From Escallonia rubra (lineage: Eukaryota; Streptophyta; Magnoliopsida; Escalloniales; Escalloniaceae): DNA of 64,000 nt. Below are positions 34,200 through 46,100 of this stretch, in pieces. The stretch covers positions 112,446 through 176,445 of the forward strand of contig JAVXUO010002137.1 in assembly GCA_033065855.1 (NCBI GenBank), in the 5' to 3' direction. Position numbers and translations under genes: made by a program. A model generated the notes under the pieces. That model did not search any database. It was not told the origin of the DNA and saw nothing but the letters and a program-made list of their open reading frames with translations. Numbering within the stretch: position 1 is the first letter of the stretch; each line of letters begins with the position of its first letter.

Positions 34200-34600
34200 A
34201 AAAAGATTAGTCATGCACTTTTATGTTCCATAATAAGGTCATCACAAAAGTCTTCAACATCTAGTGTAAGATATCGAAAGGCACATCCCTCCCTCCTTGT
34301 GCCTTACCTTCCTCGTTAAGGACCAAATTCAATCTTAATCACACATAGTTCAAAATTTTCTTATCTTGTCATTGTAGGATCAGCCAATTCGAGTCTGCCT
34401 TGGTATAGTCTTATAAAGTTATTCACAAAAGTCTCCCACATCTTACATAAGATATCGCACCCTCCCTCCTATACTTCAGCATTCTCGTTAAGGCCCAAAG
34501 TTAACCTTAGCCACACATAGTCTTCGTCTCTAGTCATTATAGGATCTGCTAAATTCGAGTTGTCCTTAATATTCTAAACTTCTGGCAACCTGACTGAATA
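34200..34600 (+). repeat. Tandem duplication of about 181 bp
   Basis: Two diverged direct copies begin at about 34243 and 34424 (cacaaaagtct...cacat...aagatatcg, ccctccctcc, ctcgttaagg, cacacatagt, gtcatt(g/a)taggatc). A partial third copy may start near 34660. 'tctggtatcatctgtaac' at about 34628-34645 hints that this is decayed LTR-element sequence. No gene. Confidence 0.55.
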
Positions 34601-35454
34601 GCTCAGTCCAAACTTTAAGAATCGGCTCTGGTATCATCTGTAACAATCAGCTCCACGATCCCACAAAAATACGTCTTCCTCAAAAGGCTAGCCAAATAGA
34701 CACTTTGAGTTCCTTGACGAGGTTTTATAAGACCATTCAAAAGAGTCTTTCATATGTGATACCACATCGAATTGGTAACGAGCTGAATCACCGATATGAG
34801 TCCAAGAACTTTGAGTTGAGCTCGAGCTCGAGCGAGCTCGGCCCTTTTGTCAAACAAGCCGAGCCCAGACAACCACGAGTCTCCTGTAATTTTGGGAAAT
34901 TAAATGTAAGCCCATTATCATCTGGAAATTAATTCCAAGCCCATTATCATCTCTACTTATCGGGCAACTAGTTTCTTTCTAGAGTCATCGGCCCAAGATG
35001 AGTCCTTGGGTTTGGGCCCACTTCGCTGAGCTAGCCAGTCCACCAGAAAAGCGGTTTGGGAGTTGGGACGTTAAAGATTAAGCTGGACTATTTCAAAACA
35101 AGTCGGGTTTTTGGGTAACCCGCAGATTAAGCTGGATTTTTGGGTACGGTTACCCAAAAATCCGCAATACTAATAATAATAATAATCCTTTTTAAAAGGA
35201 ACATGTGGAAAAATTACAGTATATAATCTCTGTATTATTCTACAAATCATTACAATTAAACATGGGAAAAGTAATCAAAAGGAGCAATTAAGATTTGATT
35301 TCCTCAATCAAGGAATCAAAATAAACAAGATATTCACGTATAGTTTTTGAAAATTATATGTCTGGAACGAACAACCAAAAGATCGAAATCTTTGCAATTA
35401 TGGAGATGATCAATGACCACGTACCCTTGAAACTCGAACTAGGATACTCAGCTT

Positions 35455-36060
35455 TACGGCATCTAATAAAAAAGTGTCGCTAAACACATTTTAGCAACAA
35501 AAAATTGTCACTTTAAAGTTTAGCAACGGTGAAAAAATATTTCCAATAGTAATATTTTGTCTATAAAGCTGTTATGAGCTATACTAGATGACCCTTATCC
35601 TTGAAACTAATTGAGATATTGCAATAAATTGTTTTGAAGGGGATTTTAATAACAATATCCTTTGGATATGTAGATCTTAGGACACATTTTTTAGTACCCT
35701 ATATAAGTTTAGAAGTTTGAAATTCAAAAGGTTCTTGTGTAAATTTGAGAGGACATCCATATATACATATTTAGTCATTAGCTCGAAAAAATCATTTCGA
35801 AAATAGATAAGATTCAGTTTCAATAATTTTCAAGATTTCTGCAATGTGTCATTGTGCTGCAAAGTTTTTATTGACAAAGAATTACAAATAAAAGTGTTTT
35901 GTCGTTGTTTCTAAATATACACTTACATTTTTTTGTTGTTAGAGTGCATTTAGCCACATTTTGCAGTTATAGCAAATGTGTAGTACAGAAAAATGATCTT
36001 AAGCCGTCGATACGAGTAAAGCAGATCTTGAGAAAGTCATCATTTAGCAACAAAAATTAA
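35455..36060. repeat. Fragments of a 'gtcgctaaa/tagcaac' repeat family
   Basis: Short pieces such as 'tagcaacaaaaaattgtcac' (35501-35520), 'tttagcaacggtg' and 'atttagcaacaaaaatta' (36041-36058) match phrases that recur at 23.4, 55.9, 58.2, 61.1 and 62.7 kb. They look like remnants of one small inverted-repeat element family. No gene lies here. Confidence 0.5.
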
Positions 36061-36322
36061 ACGAAATGACACCACTGGAATAATTACAAATATGCATAGC
36101 ACTATTTCACAGAGAAATTAACAACAAATTTGGTGTGGGGATGGACCTACAGCTTCATGACAGGCACGTTCAGGCACAGCCCCACATCATCAAAATTAAA
36201 AAGAACCAAAAGAGCCAAAATGATGAAGTAGACGGCAAAGAAGGAAAAAGATAGAAAAAGATATGGCCCCATATGATCATCACCAGCAAAATGCTCCTCA
36301 TTTCCTCCTCTGAACACCTCCT

Positions 36323-36328
36323 TATAAA
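36323..36328 (+). promoter_or_regulatory. TATA box of the USP-like gene
   Basis: TATAAA in the context CTTATAAAGT, 55 bp before the start codon. This puts transcription start near 36355 and gives a very short 5' leader. Confidence 0.6.
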
Positions 36329-36377
36329 GTTTGAACACTTCACACACAGTTGCTAGGGACTAGACCCCGTTGGAGAG

Positions 36378-37581
36378 ATGGTGCGAAACGGGGCGAAAAT
36401 GCCTAGCTTTTGCTTGAATAGGATTAGGCCTCATGTTAAGGTCCGTTCACCAACTATTCAGTTCAATGGTGGCCCAAATTCGGCTGAAACCGATCGGAAA
36501 ACCGACGATTCTGGCAATGCTGGGGAGGAGAACTCGGACAATGTCGCGAAAGCAGGCGTGCGGCTGGGGAGGAAGATAATGATAGTGGTGGATTCGAGCT
36601 ATGAAGCCAAGAATGCGGTACAGTGGGCATTGACTCACACTGCTCAAAGTGAAGACGTTTTGGTTCTTCTTTATGTAGCCAAGCCTTCTAAACAAGGTTG
36701 GAGGACCCTCTTTTATGTTATTTAGGTAGATATGTTTGGGGAGAAGTGTTTTACTAGTTTTGGTTGCAGGTGAAGAATGCAGGAAGAACATAGCTCCAAG
36801 GATAAGTGACTTTCTTTCTTCTATGAGGAGTATGTGTAAGGTGAAGAGACCTGAGGTGGGTATACTTTGTTTGAGCTTTTGATTCATCCAATGGGGAATC
36901 CTGGAGGAGTTTTGACATAGTAACATACTGTCTTTATGTCTGTTTTCAATTTTCATATAAAAAGCAGTTTGGAAATGTTTTCAATTTTGGCCTCTTTGGT
37001 ACTACAATAAAGAGAAATTGTGTTTTGGGGACATAGTGTGTGAAGAATCGTTGTATTTTCTTTGGGAATTACAACGAGTCACATCATTAGAGAAGTAGGA
37101 TTAACGAGGGGTAACTTTTTCTTTACTCAAAAAACGCTTTACGCTGACACACGAACCGATTGCTGAGGACTTTTGATCGTGTTGAGCATTGTACATAAGG
37201 GTTGATTTAATGCAACCACAAGAAGGCTAGCTAATTAAACAGCCTTTCAGGCATCAGATTAACCACAAGTGAATGTTGCAACTTTGTTTCTAACAGGTAG
37301 AGGTTGAGGTTGCAGTGGCGGAAGGGAAAGAGAAAGGTCCGACCATAGTGGAAGAGGCAAAGAAGCAAGAGGTTGCGCTGCTGGTTCTAGGGCAGAAGAA
37401 GCGGTCCACGACGTGGCGGCTGCTGATGATGTGGGCCGGGAACCGGGTTGGTGGCGGGGTGGTGGAGCACTGCATTCAGAACGCCAGTTGCATGGCTGTT
37501 GCAGTGAGGAGGAAAAGCAAAAAAGGTGGTGGCTACCTGATCACCACCAAGCGTCAGAAAGACTTTTGGCTCTTGGCATAA
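36378..37581 (+). CDS. Universal stress protein-like (adenine nucleotide alpha-hydrolase fold) protein
   Basis: Three exons (36378-36696, 36770-36855, 37297-37581) join in frame to 229 aa. Residues 1-62 form a basic, then Ser/Asp-rich lead. The USP fold begins at RKIMIVVDSSYEAKNAVQWA (65-84), continues with VLVLLYVAKPS, and ends with EVALLVLGQ, NRVGGGVVEHC and ASCMAVAVRR. The C-terminus GGYLITTKRQKDFWLLA is distinctive for one plant subgroup. The ATP-binding signature G-x2-G-x9-G-S/T is not preserved, so nucleotide binding is doubtful. The biochemical role of this subgroup is not established; I believe AT1G69080 is its Arabidopsis counterpart. It lies between AP1 and NOP14, transcribed in the same direction but far from both. 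Confidence 0.9.
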
Positions 37582-40002
37582 AGTGTTTTGGTCTTACTGC
37601 ATAATTTACCTGATTATTATCATTGGATTGCTTGTAACTACTTATGTATATTGGTGGTTAATGGAAAAGGGAATTTGGGACTTGGGAGTGGATGGAAAAG
37701 TTACTATTTAGGCTATAGGAAAGATTAAATATGGAATTGTCATAAATTAGGCTATCAATTTCGCTTTTGCTCAAAAGGGGTTGAAGCCTATCGGATCGAA
37801 TTCGATTAGAGTACGGGTATGCTTGTACTCACATCCCACTTTTGTAACCCCTAATTCGAGATGGTCACCCTTACGTACAATAAGTGCTTGCATAGTGATC
37901 AAAGTCTGTGGACTGAAAAATATGGGCAATAGTCTATGTTGAATATGATATACATTGTTGGATACATTTTTAAATTGGTTAAGTATTTATAGCACATGAT
38001 AACCTTAACATGGTATCCAAACTCTCATCCTGAGAGGTTTCTAATTAGTTTGCTCTTTTTGCTTGCTTACTCTGTCATTTTCTATTATAGTACAATTTGC
38101 ACTCACGACGTATTTCTAATCAATCTGCTTGAGTTTAAGCCTTGAACCACTAGGAAATGACCCTTCAAATTCATCCGATTACAAGATGATTTTCTTGTAG
38201 AGTAAATGAGATTTTGTGTTTGTTCATCCAATTTCACAAAGTTTCTACAATCTCATATTTAGACGCGATCAAAGTCCTCATATGTCTCCTCTTTGTTTGT
38301 AATACAGGCGGTTTTTGTTATTGGTCATATAGGATGGGATAGAATAGGATATGATCATAGTTATGTATTATTCATTTGATGACTATCCATTTATTTTCGC
38401 AAATGTGCTCTTATCTATGCATTTATTTTATTTTTTAATTTTTTTATTCGTCCAAAATATGTGCAAATTTGGATTTGATATCCAAATACAACTTTATTTG
38501 AATGTTAAACTCACAATTACAAACCAAACAATAAAATTGAGTTACTACATATAATTATTAAATTTTTTTTTTGGTGCAACTACATATATAATTATTAATA
38601 CACAATCTTTTCAACGAATTTCTTAACCAAACAAAGGGTTAACTACCCAGGCCATTAGCTTTGCTTGGAAAAAGGTGAGAGACACTGGGGTCCTGTGGAA
38701 GCTACACTGGCTGATGAAGGCACATGGTCTATGAGCTTTTTGGCAACATAGACCCTAAATCAGGACAGTGTGGGGGACACCTTTCTCCTGGTTGAACTGT
38801 CACCTTGGCTCAGAGATATAACCCACCTTTGGTGAAATGTATGGTATGTGACCTTTGTCACAACCGGTTCCACCAAAAGCCGCACGAACTGGCCTCATGT
38901 GCAAGTGTTTATTTATTATAATTAAGGAAAAAAGAAATCTGCTGTAGGGTTGCATGCCCCTCTTTATCATGACAGTAGCGAACCCCGTGAACCTTGATAT
39001 GTCATGCATTCTTTTGTTTCTTGTTCTTTTCCCTCTTTCTCTTCAAATGGCTATCACTAGAATATCAGACTTCTAGCTATCTGCTTTGATGTCTAATGGT
39101 CCTGGAAACCCATACTTGCAACTCTCATGTTTGTCAATGGCAGTCATGGTGGGATTGAACATATGGTTTGTGATGAATGCTATTAGCAAATAACAGGAAT
39201 CAGAAACCACCGAACTAAAAAAGTCACATTTCTCACATGCATTTGGATACCTAAAGCAAAACAACTTTAAAAGATGCAGAACTCGTTTTACATTATAATA
39301 GTTCCTTGATTGTTATCTGGCAACATACGTTGTTGATGGTCGTGGGAACAAATAAGCCAAGAAAGATGAGGAACGTGCCGTGTCACAGTTGAATCGCTTA
39401 GTTACGCTTGCTATTAATACTGACATCAATCCTAGTTGAAACCTTTCTTTTTTTATCTTTCCGAAAGGAAGGCAAAAGTACTTCGAGTAAGTTGCTATGA
39501 CGTAATAAGGGCCGATAAATGGTTTAAGTCAAACCTATAGGCTTATGACCGGCACGTAAGGTAAGAGTTCCAGATAAAGTAAAAATAATCTCATCTGATG
39601 CTTGGTCGCACATATAAAAGGCACATAAGCTATTTAACGAACAAGTTTTATCCAATTTCACTCCGATAATTTTAACGGAAAATTTTTAGCTGATACGCGA
39701 GTTGTAAGAAAATAGTTACAACCCTCATATAACATTATTAATGTTTGTTAAATATTTTTAGTGATTTTTACTTGATAATGTTAAAAATTACGGTTAAAAA
39801 TTATTTCTGAAAGTATCAACGTAATCATATTTTTCAATTATTAAGTATCATTACATGAAAGGTATAATAGCCAAAATTAATCGGCACTTGGGGATAGAAG
39901 ATACGGGCCAATGAGCACCCATCGTCGACGGGTCACAACTACTTTCGATTCGAGATACATTTACGGGTCAGGACTACAACCCATTAACCCAATCCCTATT
40001 GC
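37582..40002. other. Gene-free intergenic region between the USP-like gene and NOP14
   Basis: About 2.4 kb with no recognisable gene or RNA. The first few hundred bases must include the 3' UTR of the USP-like gene. The rest is AT-rich unique-looking sequence. Short frames at 38800-39264 on the minus strand match nothing I know. Confidence 0.45.
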
Positions 40003-40042
40003 AGCCCATTCCCCTGTATGGTCCTAACTCCTAAAACCCTAA
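40003..40042 (+). promoter_or_regulatory. Site II and telo-box pair upstream of NOP14
   Basis: AGCCCA (40003-40008; TGGGCT on the other strand, a site II element) and AAACCCTAA (40034-40042, telo-box) lie 80-120 bp before the start codon. This pair is characteristic of plant ribosomal-protein and ribosome-biogenesis gene promoters, where TCP factors and telo-box binders act. It suits the NOP14 role. Confidence 0.65.
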
Positions 40043-40122
40043 CCCCTCTTCTCCCTCTCACACACGCGCACAGAGCAAAGCTGAAGCTCAGGCACCTAGG
40101 CGAATTCGTTACACCGAAAATC

Positions 40123-43100
40123 ATGGGGAAGAAACCGAACCCTATCAAAAATGACGACACCAAGGCGAAGATGAAGAAGAATAAGGGCAGGTCAGGCCCC
40201 GAAGCCATGAGAATGAAAACCAAGGCTCCAAAGCCCAACCCGTTCGAGACCATATGGTCTAGGCGCAAGTTCGACATCCTCGGCAAGAAGCGCAAGGGCG
40301 AGGAGCGCCGCCTCGGCCTTGCCCGCTCCATTGCCATCGACAAGGTCTGTACTTTTGACTTTTTAATGAATTATTAGAATAAACTTGAATGCGTGAAACA
40401 TTTGCTTTTACTCTTGCAATAATCGTGATTTGACTGCTCGAAAGATACATATTTGTCTGCTTTATATTACCATCCTAGCTCAATTTAATGTTTAGACCTA
40501 CTAATTTTTGCCATAAGTTATGAAATGGAGAGGCTACATAATGATGGAATTTGAGTAGGGTCCGTTATATAACTTTTGATTGCGTTGACTTTTTGTGAAT
40601 TTGTAGAACAAAATTATAACCACCTGAAAAATTCACCTATTGTGTTTGCCCTGGTTTGATAATATTCAAATGTGCGAAATTTTGGTCTTAAAATATTAAA
40701 AGTCTAGTGAGAAAACTTATGAAGTGTAATGGCTATTGGGAATTTCGTAATGTGAATGGTTATTGGGTTGGATTGCTGCAGAGAAAGAAGACGCTGCTGA
40801 AGGATTATGAGCAGAGTGGGAAGGCATCGGTGTTTGTGGATAAGCGAATTGGGGAGCAAAATGAGGGGCTTGGCGAGTTTGACAAGGCCATTTTGAGGTC
40901 CCAGCGGGAAATGCAGGTGATTGTTGTGCTATTACACATTTTGGAGCGAGTAGTACGAAGATATCTGATTGGCAGAGTCAAAACTCTTAAGCTTTGTAGC
41001 ACATTTGTTTTCCTTTCATGGAGGGTTGAATTAAATCATGTATGTTATAGTCATTGGCTAGGGCTTTTGGTCTTTATGTTACTGTTTGTTGTTACAGTTG
41101 AAAATGAGCAAGAAAAGTAAGTATAATTTATCTGATGGGGAAGAGGATGAGCTAGAGATCGAAGGTCTTGGTTCCTTTCCAGAAAGAGATGATTTTGAGG
41201 ATGATGTGCCATTTGAAGACTACGATGACAGGGAAGCGACTGAAACAGAGAGTATGTTTGCCTTTGTGACTATTTTTATCTTTAATCTGTCAATGCGTTG
41301 ATGCTTTCTGAGGAAAAAATATAACTATGTGACCACATTGAATTTGTGATCTTCATAAGTTGGGACTTGAGCAAGGATATATTCTGTCAAGTCAACAAAT
41401 AAATGGACTGTTCTGAGAATTTTTTTCGGTATAATACACGAATAAAGTGCCGAAAATAACTTTATTGTTTCTTGATCAATCAACCAGAGGACTTACTTTT
41501 GATTTTTGTAACATTATTGTTTTCCAGTTCTGGCATTCAGAACTAAATGTCAAAGATTTTTTATGTGTATTTGAACATCAGATATTCAAATCTTTAAATA
41601 CAATTCAAATTCTTTTTATTTCTCTTTTTGATTTGGCCCTTGTTTGAACTAGATCTACTTGGAGCTTCTCATATGTCTTTGCAATCTTATGCAATATCGC
41701 TTGCTTGTAAGCCCGTAGCTACCAAGTACTTTTGTGTCATAACTCCGTGTTTATAAGTTTAGGTTTGTCTCGGCCATGACATGTATTTGAACGAGATAAA
41801 ATGACAGTTTTTCTTTAATGGAGCAGTTTGGAATCAATAATCCTCTCAAACCATGTGCATGACTTACTCTTTAATCTTTACATGGTGAATTTGTTCCTTG
41901 GCTCCTTGTATCTAGTAGCTTAAGTGAATCAGTACATTCAGAAAGAATTCATCATCATCAATTTGTTAGTTTGCATACATGCATATGAACCTTGCATCTT
42001 AGAAATTGAGTTTGCTGAATCTTGCTTAAGAGTGAAATCATTTCTTACTCAGGAAGCTAAGAATCTAATAGCTTTTGCAAGCTTTTATTATTTCCAGTAA
42101 CCAACCATCTTTTCTGCACAGAGAGGTCGGCCATCTTAAAGCAACTGAAGGCCCATGGTAGTCAACATATTATGGAAACTGGCTTAGTCGAAGGAGAAGA
42201 GAACGTGAGTTGCCCATATATATCAGATTTTTTTGTGCATTATAATTTCATTTTATTTCTTCATTTGCTCTTCTTCTTCTTGTGTTAATTGTCTCTAGCG
42301 GGGTATTGACCTTACCTACCTGTGCACTTTTTGATCCTGCTATTGTCCTTCTGTGCAATATTGCCCTGTGGGTTGCCAGGTTGTAACTGCTTAATTAGTT
42401 TAGCGAAGATATATAAACAAGGAATAAGCTGACCAGCGGATATACATTTTTATATAGAGCACATAATTTATCTTTATGTTTGACATGTTCCTATGAAGCA
42501 CGGATATGGGTGCAGGTGCGGATATGAAACAAATACAACATTTTTGAAAATTTTTAGGATACGGGTGCGCGGGGACACGACAAATTTTATATATATATTT
42601 TTAATTATATATACTTAATATTAAATTTCTAAACAAAACAGAGATCATTTAAGTTTTAAGAAAGCTCATATATAGTGCAATTTAATTTATCATGAGCTGT
42701 TATATACCTGCATGTGACTATTGGGAGCTATTATAATCATTGGGCTTGAAAATGCATAGACCCACTCACATGTATCTGCATGGGAGCTGTTAATATTGGT
42801 CTTGTTGGCTTTCATGTGTATAATTAGTGGGCTTGCATGTGATTATGGATTGCCATGTGGCCAAAAAGGACCTGTTGGGTCAGTCCTATAATCCCAACCC
42901 AACTTCACAAAAGAGAAAAGAAAATTGTAACAGAAGAGAGGAGAATAAACTGCTCCAGTGCCTAGTGGCTTCGCGAAGGTCGCGAGTGGTCCCGATCGTC
43001 GCTTGTGGTTGCGGGTGGTTCCCATCGTCGTCGGTGGTTGCCAGTTGTCGCTTGCTGGTGGTTGCCGTCGTCGCCGACGGTCACTCTCTCTGTCTCTATC

Positions 43101-46100
43101 AGTTCTGCCCTTCTCACAGATCAAGCCCCAGCTGTAAAGATCTGCCATTTATTAGGTAAGTATGATTTTTATTAGTTAGGATTTGACCCCAAAATTTCTG
43201 TTTTTATGTTTTGACCCCTGAAAGTTGTTTTGAAAATTGTGCTTTTCACCCCATAAGTATCGGATCCGCACCCGATCTGTATCTTACCCGCACCCGCTAT
43301 TTAGGAAATAAAAAAAATATATAGAAAATACTGGAAACGCACCCGACGCGCACCTGCCCTCCACCCGACACGCACCCGATGCCAGTGCTTCACCCTTCTA
43401 GGCCCACCCGTGCTTCATAGGCATGTTCTCTCTATACATGAGAATCTCTCATTGCAAAGATATTTTTTCAACCATAAAGATATATTATGGCGGCGTAGTT
43501 ATATCATCTAAAGGTTGGCAAGAAAATTAATTGGTTCAAGACTTCAAGCGTTCGTCTTTTCCGTTGCTTATTAGTTATTACCTTATGGTTAGAATGTTCT
43601 TCTTTTTGGCAGTTTTGTAGGATTCCCAACTTAGTGATTTTACTTCAACAATAAAAAAAGGAAACTCTAGATCCTAGACCTTTCTTGACTTGAAGTAAAA
43701 TTCAAGAGATAACTACGCCAATGGTCATTGAATTTTGTGTCAAATTTTACCTTGTCACTAGTTTTAACCTCGTGCTTGGACATGGGGGTAACAACCGACA
43801 ATATATTCATTGAGAAAGCTCCTCCTCGTACCTAAAGTATTAACAAGAGAGGTACTGATGATAATAGTTATGGTACCAAAAGAAATGTTATTTCCATCTT
43901 TTTATTTGATTTTTCTGTCATTTTCAATTGTTAAAATGAACTTCAGCAATTGTTAGCTTTTTAGCAACAAATGAAGAAGTGAGATAGCATATAAAGTGGT
44001 AGGAATTGTGATGCCAAGGAAATGAGTTCGCAGCTTACGTGGAGGTGCTACAAAGAATGCAGTCCGAGTTAGATGCCAGATATACTGATGTGGGACAGAA
44101 CACGGATAGAGTAAGGACATAGACCAAGAGCTTCCCAGACAGAGCCCAAGGAGTGGCAGTGCTGTGAGGGCGATGGCGCGGGGTGAACACATGACGACAG
44201 TCACAGTCCAATGCTTAGGTCCAGAGTCAAGGTCCTGTGTATTTCTCTCTCTAGGATTCTAGAGTGCGAAAGTGAATGTGAGAATGAGTTTTGTTCTTCT
44301 GTTCTCAAAATGAATTCTCAAGCCCCCTATTTATTGGGGTTGAGATCATGTTGTCATCGATTGAGACGTGGTGCTCCTGGGAGTGACACGTCATTGAGGG
44401 GGCCATAGGTGTCGGTGGTCCGCGGGCTGTCGGATCGCATATTTACTCGGCATGCTCCTCACAGCATCACTATGTCTAACTGGAAAGACTTGCCCACACA
44501 GTGCCGGTGCGGCCAAAGAGCCCCCTTGATCCAGCCACCAGTTCAAGGCCCTTGCAGAGTCCCACAGTGCGTTGAGAGACGTCGAGGACCTGACAGAGGT
44601 GGGGAAGGCTCGACAACCAATTTCCTAGGCGTGATGCCCTCCGGAGACCTACTCCTGTCTTGGAGTGACCCGGGGGTCATAGTCCCTAGGGGTATCAATG
44701 AAATCCCCCAGAGTGCCGGAGCACGTAGACTAGTCACACAGTCATCCTGCTGGAGATAGTGTCTTAGAGAGTGAGCCTGTTCTGCGGGTGAGTCCTTATG
44801 CCGAAGCACTCGGAGCGGGCCAAGGTAGTGTTTAGGAGGAGTCGCCTACCTGACGGGCTAAGGTAGTGTCTGGAAGGAGTCGCCTACCTGACAGACCGAG
44901 GTAGTGTACCGGAGGAGTCGCCTACCCGACGGGCCGAGGCAGTGTCCTAAAGGAGTCGCCTACTTGGCAGAAGGGGAGTTTGAGCTCCCTGGCGGAGATA
45001 GTGTCTTAGAGAGCGAGCCTATTCCGCGGGTGTGTCCTTGTGTCGGAGCACCCAGAGCGCGCCAAGGCAGTGTTCTGAAGGAGTCGCCTACTCGACGGGC
45101 CGGGAGGGAAGTCCTCATGCCGGAGCACTTGAAGCTCCTTGGCAGAGATAGTATCTGGAGGAGTCGCCTATTCCCGCGGGATGCTGCACACTCCGGGGAG
45201 TGGGTCGAAGCATGTTCCACAACCAAGACAAGGTGCACATGGTGTGGTGAAAGGATGGACTAACACCAGGGCACGATAGTGTGACAGGATGCCGGGGGCG
45301 CGACTGTTTAAGCAGCGCGGTGCATAGGCGTGGCAGATGTGTGTGGTGCCGGGGCACCTGACATTGAAATGGCGCACGGGCGCGGCGACGGGTGTCGCGG
45401 AGTCGAGGGTCGTGCCGGGGACCCGTGACACAGAGACGACACTCGGGTGCGCACTGACGGGCGTCGTTTCAGGGGCACGTGACGGGGAGACGACGCGACC
45501 ACTTTTGTCGCGGAGACGGACGCACGGCGGTCCAAATGTGCGCAACCAGATTGAGATAACAAGTGTCCAAATGTACGCAGCCAAATTGGGACAGCTAGGG
45601 TTCAAATGTTGGGGCAGCCAGATTGGGAATTCCGGGGTCCAAATATTGGGGCAGCTAGATTGGGACAGCTGGGGTCCAAATGTACGCAGCCAGATTGGGA
45701 TAGTTGATGAGGTTTGTATTAATAAAGGCCACCATGAAAAGTATAAGAAGGTATATAAGTTTGATAGAAAATAAAATGAGTGATAAGAACTATATACAGG
45801 GCTTATACTAAAATGAAAGGGGCGAGATTGGAATATTGGTTTGTCTAAAAAATAGGAAAGGTTTAAGATTAAAGGAGAGACTTAAATATAAAATTAAGTG
45901 AGGGAGGGAGGGAAATTTGATTGGTTGATTTCCAAATGGCAAAACAAAAGAACATTAATTCTCTCAGCTTCAACGTTACATATATTTAGATTGGAGTTTC
46001 AGTTTGTCCATTCTGGTCACTAGACTCTTCAGTTTGTCCAATCAGATCATTCCGTTAGTTGGTGTCATTAAAGGCCACTTGGCAAATAAAAGAACATTAA

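Noticed and set aside
36447..36956. 169-codon frame antisense to the USP-like gene
   Set aside because: It overlaps the real exons and introns on the other strand and has no recognisable domain.
44903..45774. Frames of 119-145 codons on both strands in the GC-rich segment
   Set aside because: High GC and tandem repeats remove stop codons by chance; all six frames look alike and none has a domain.
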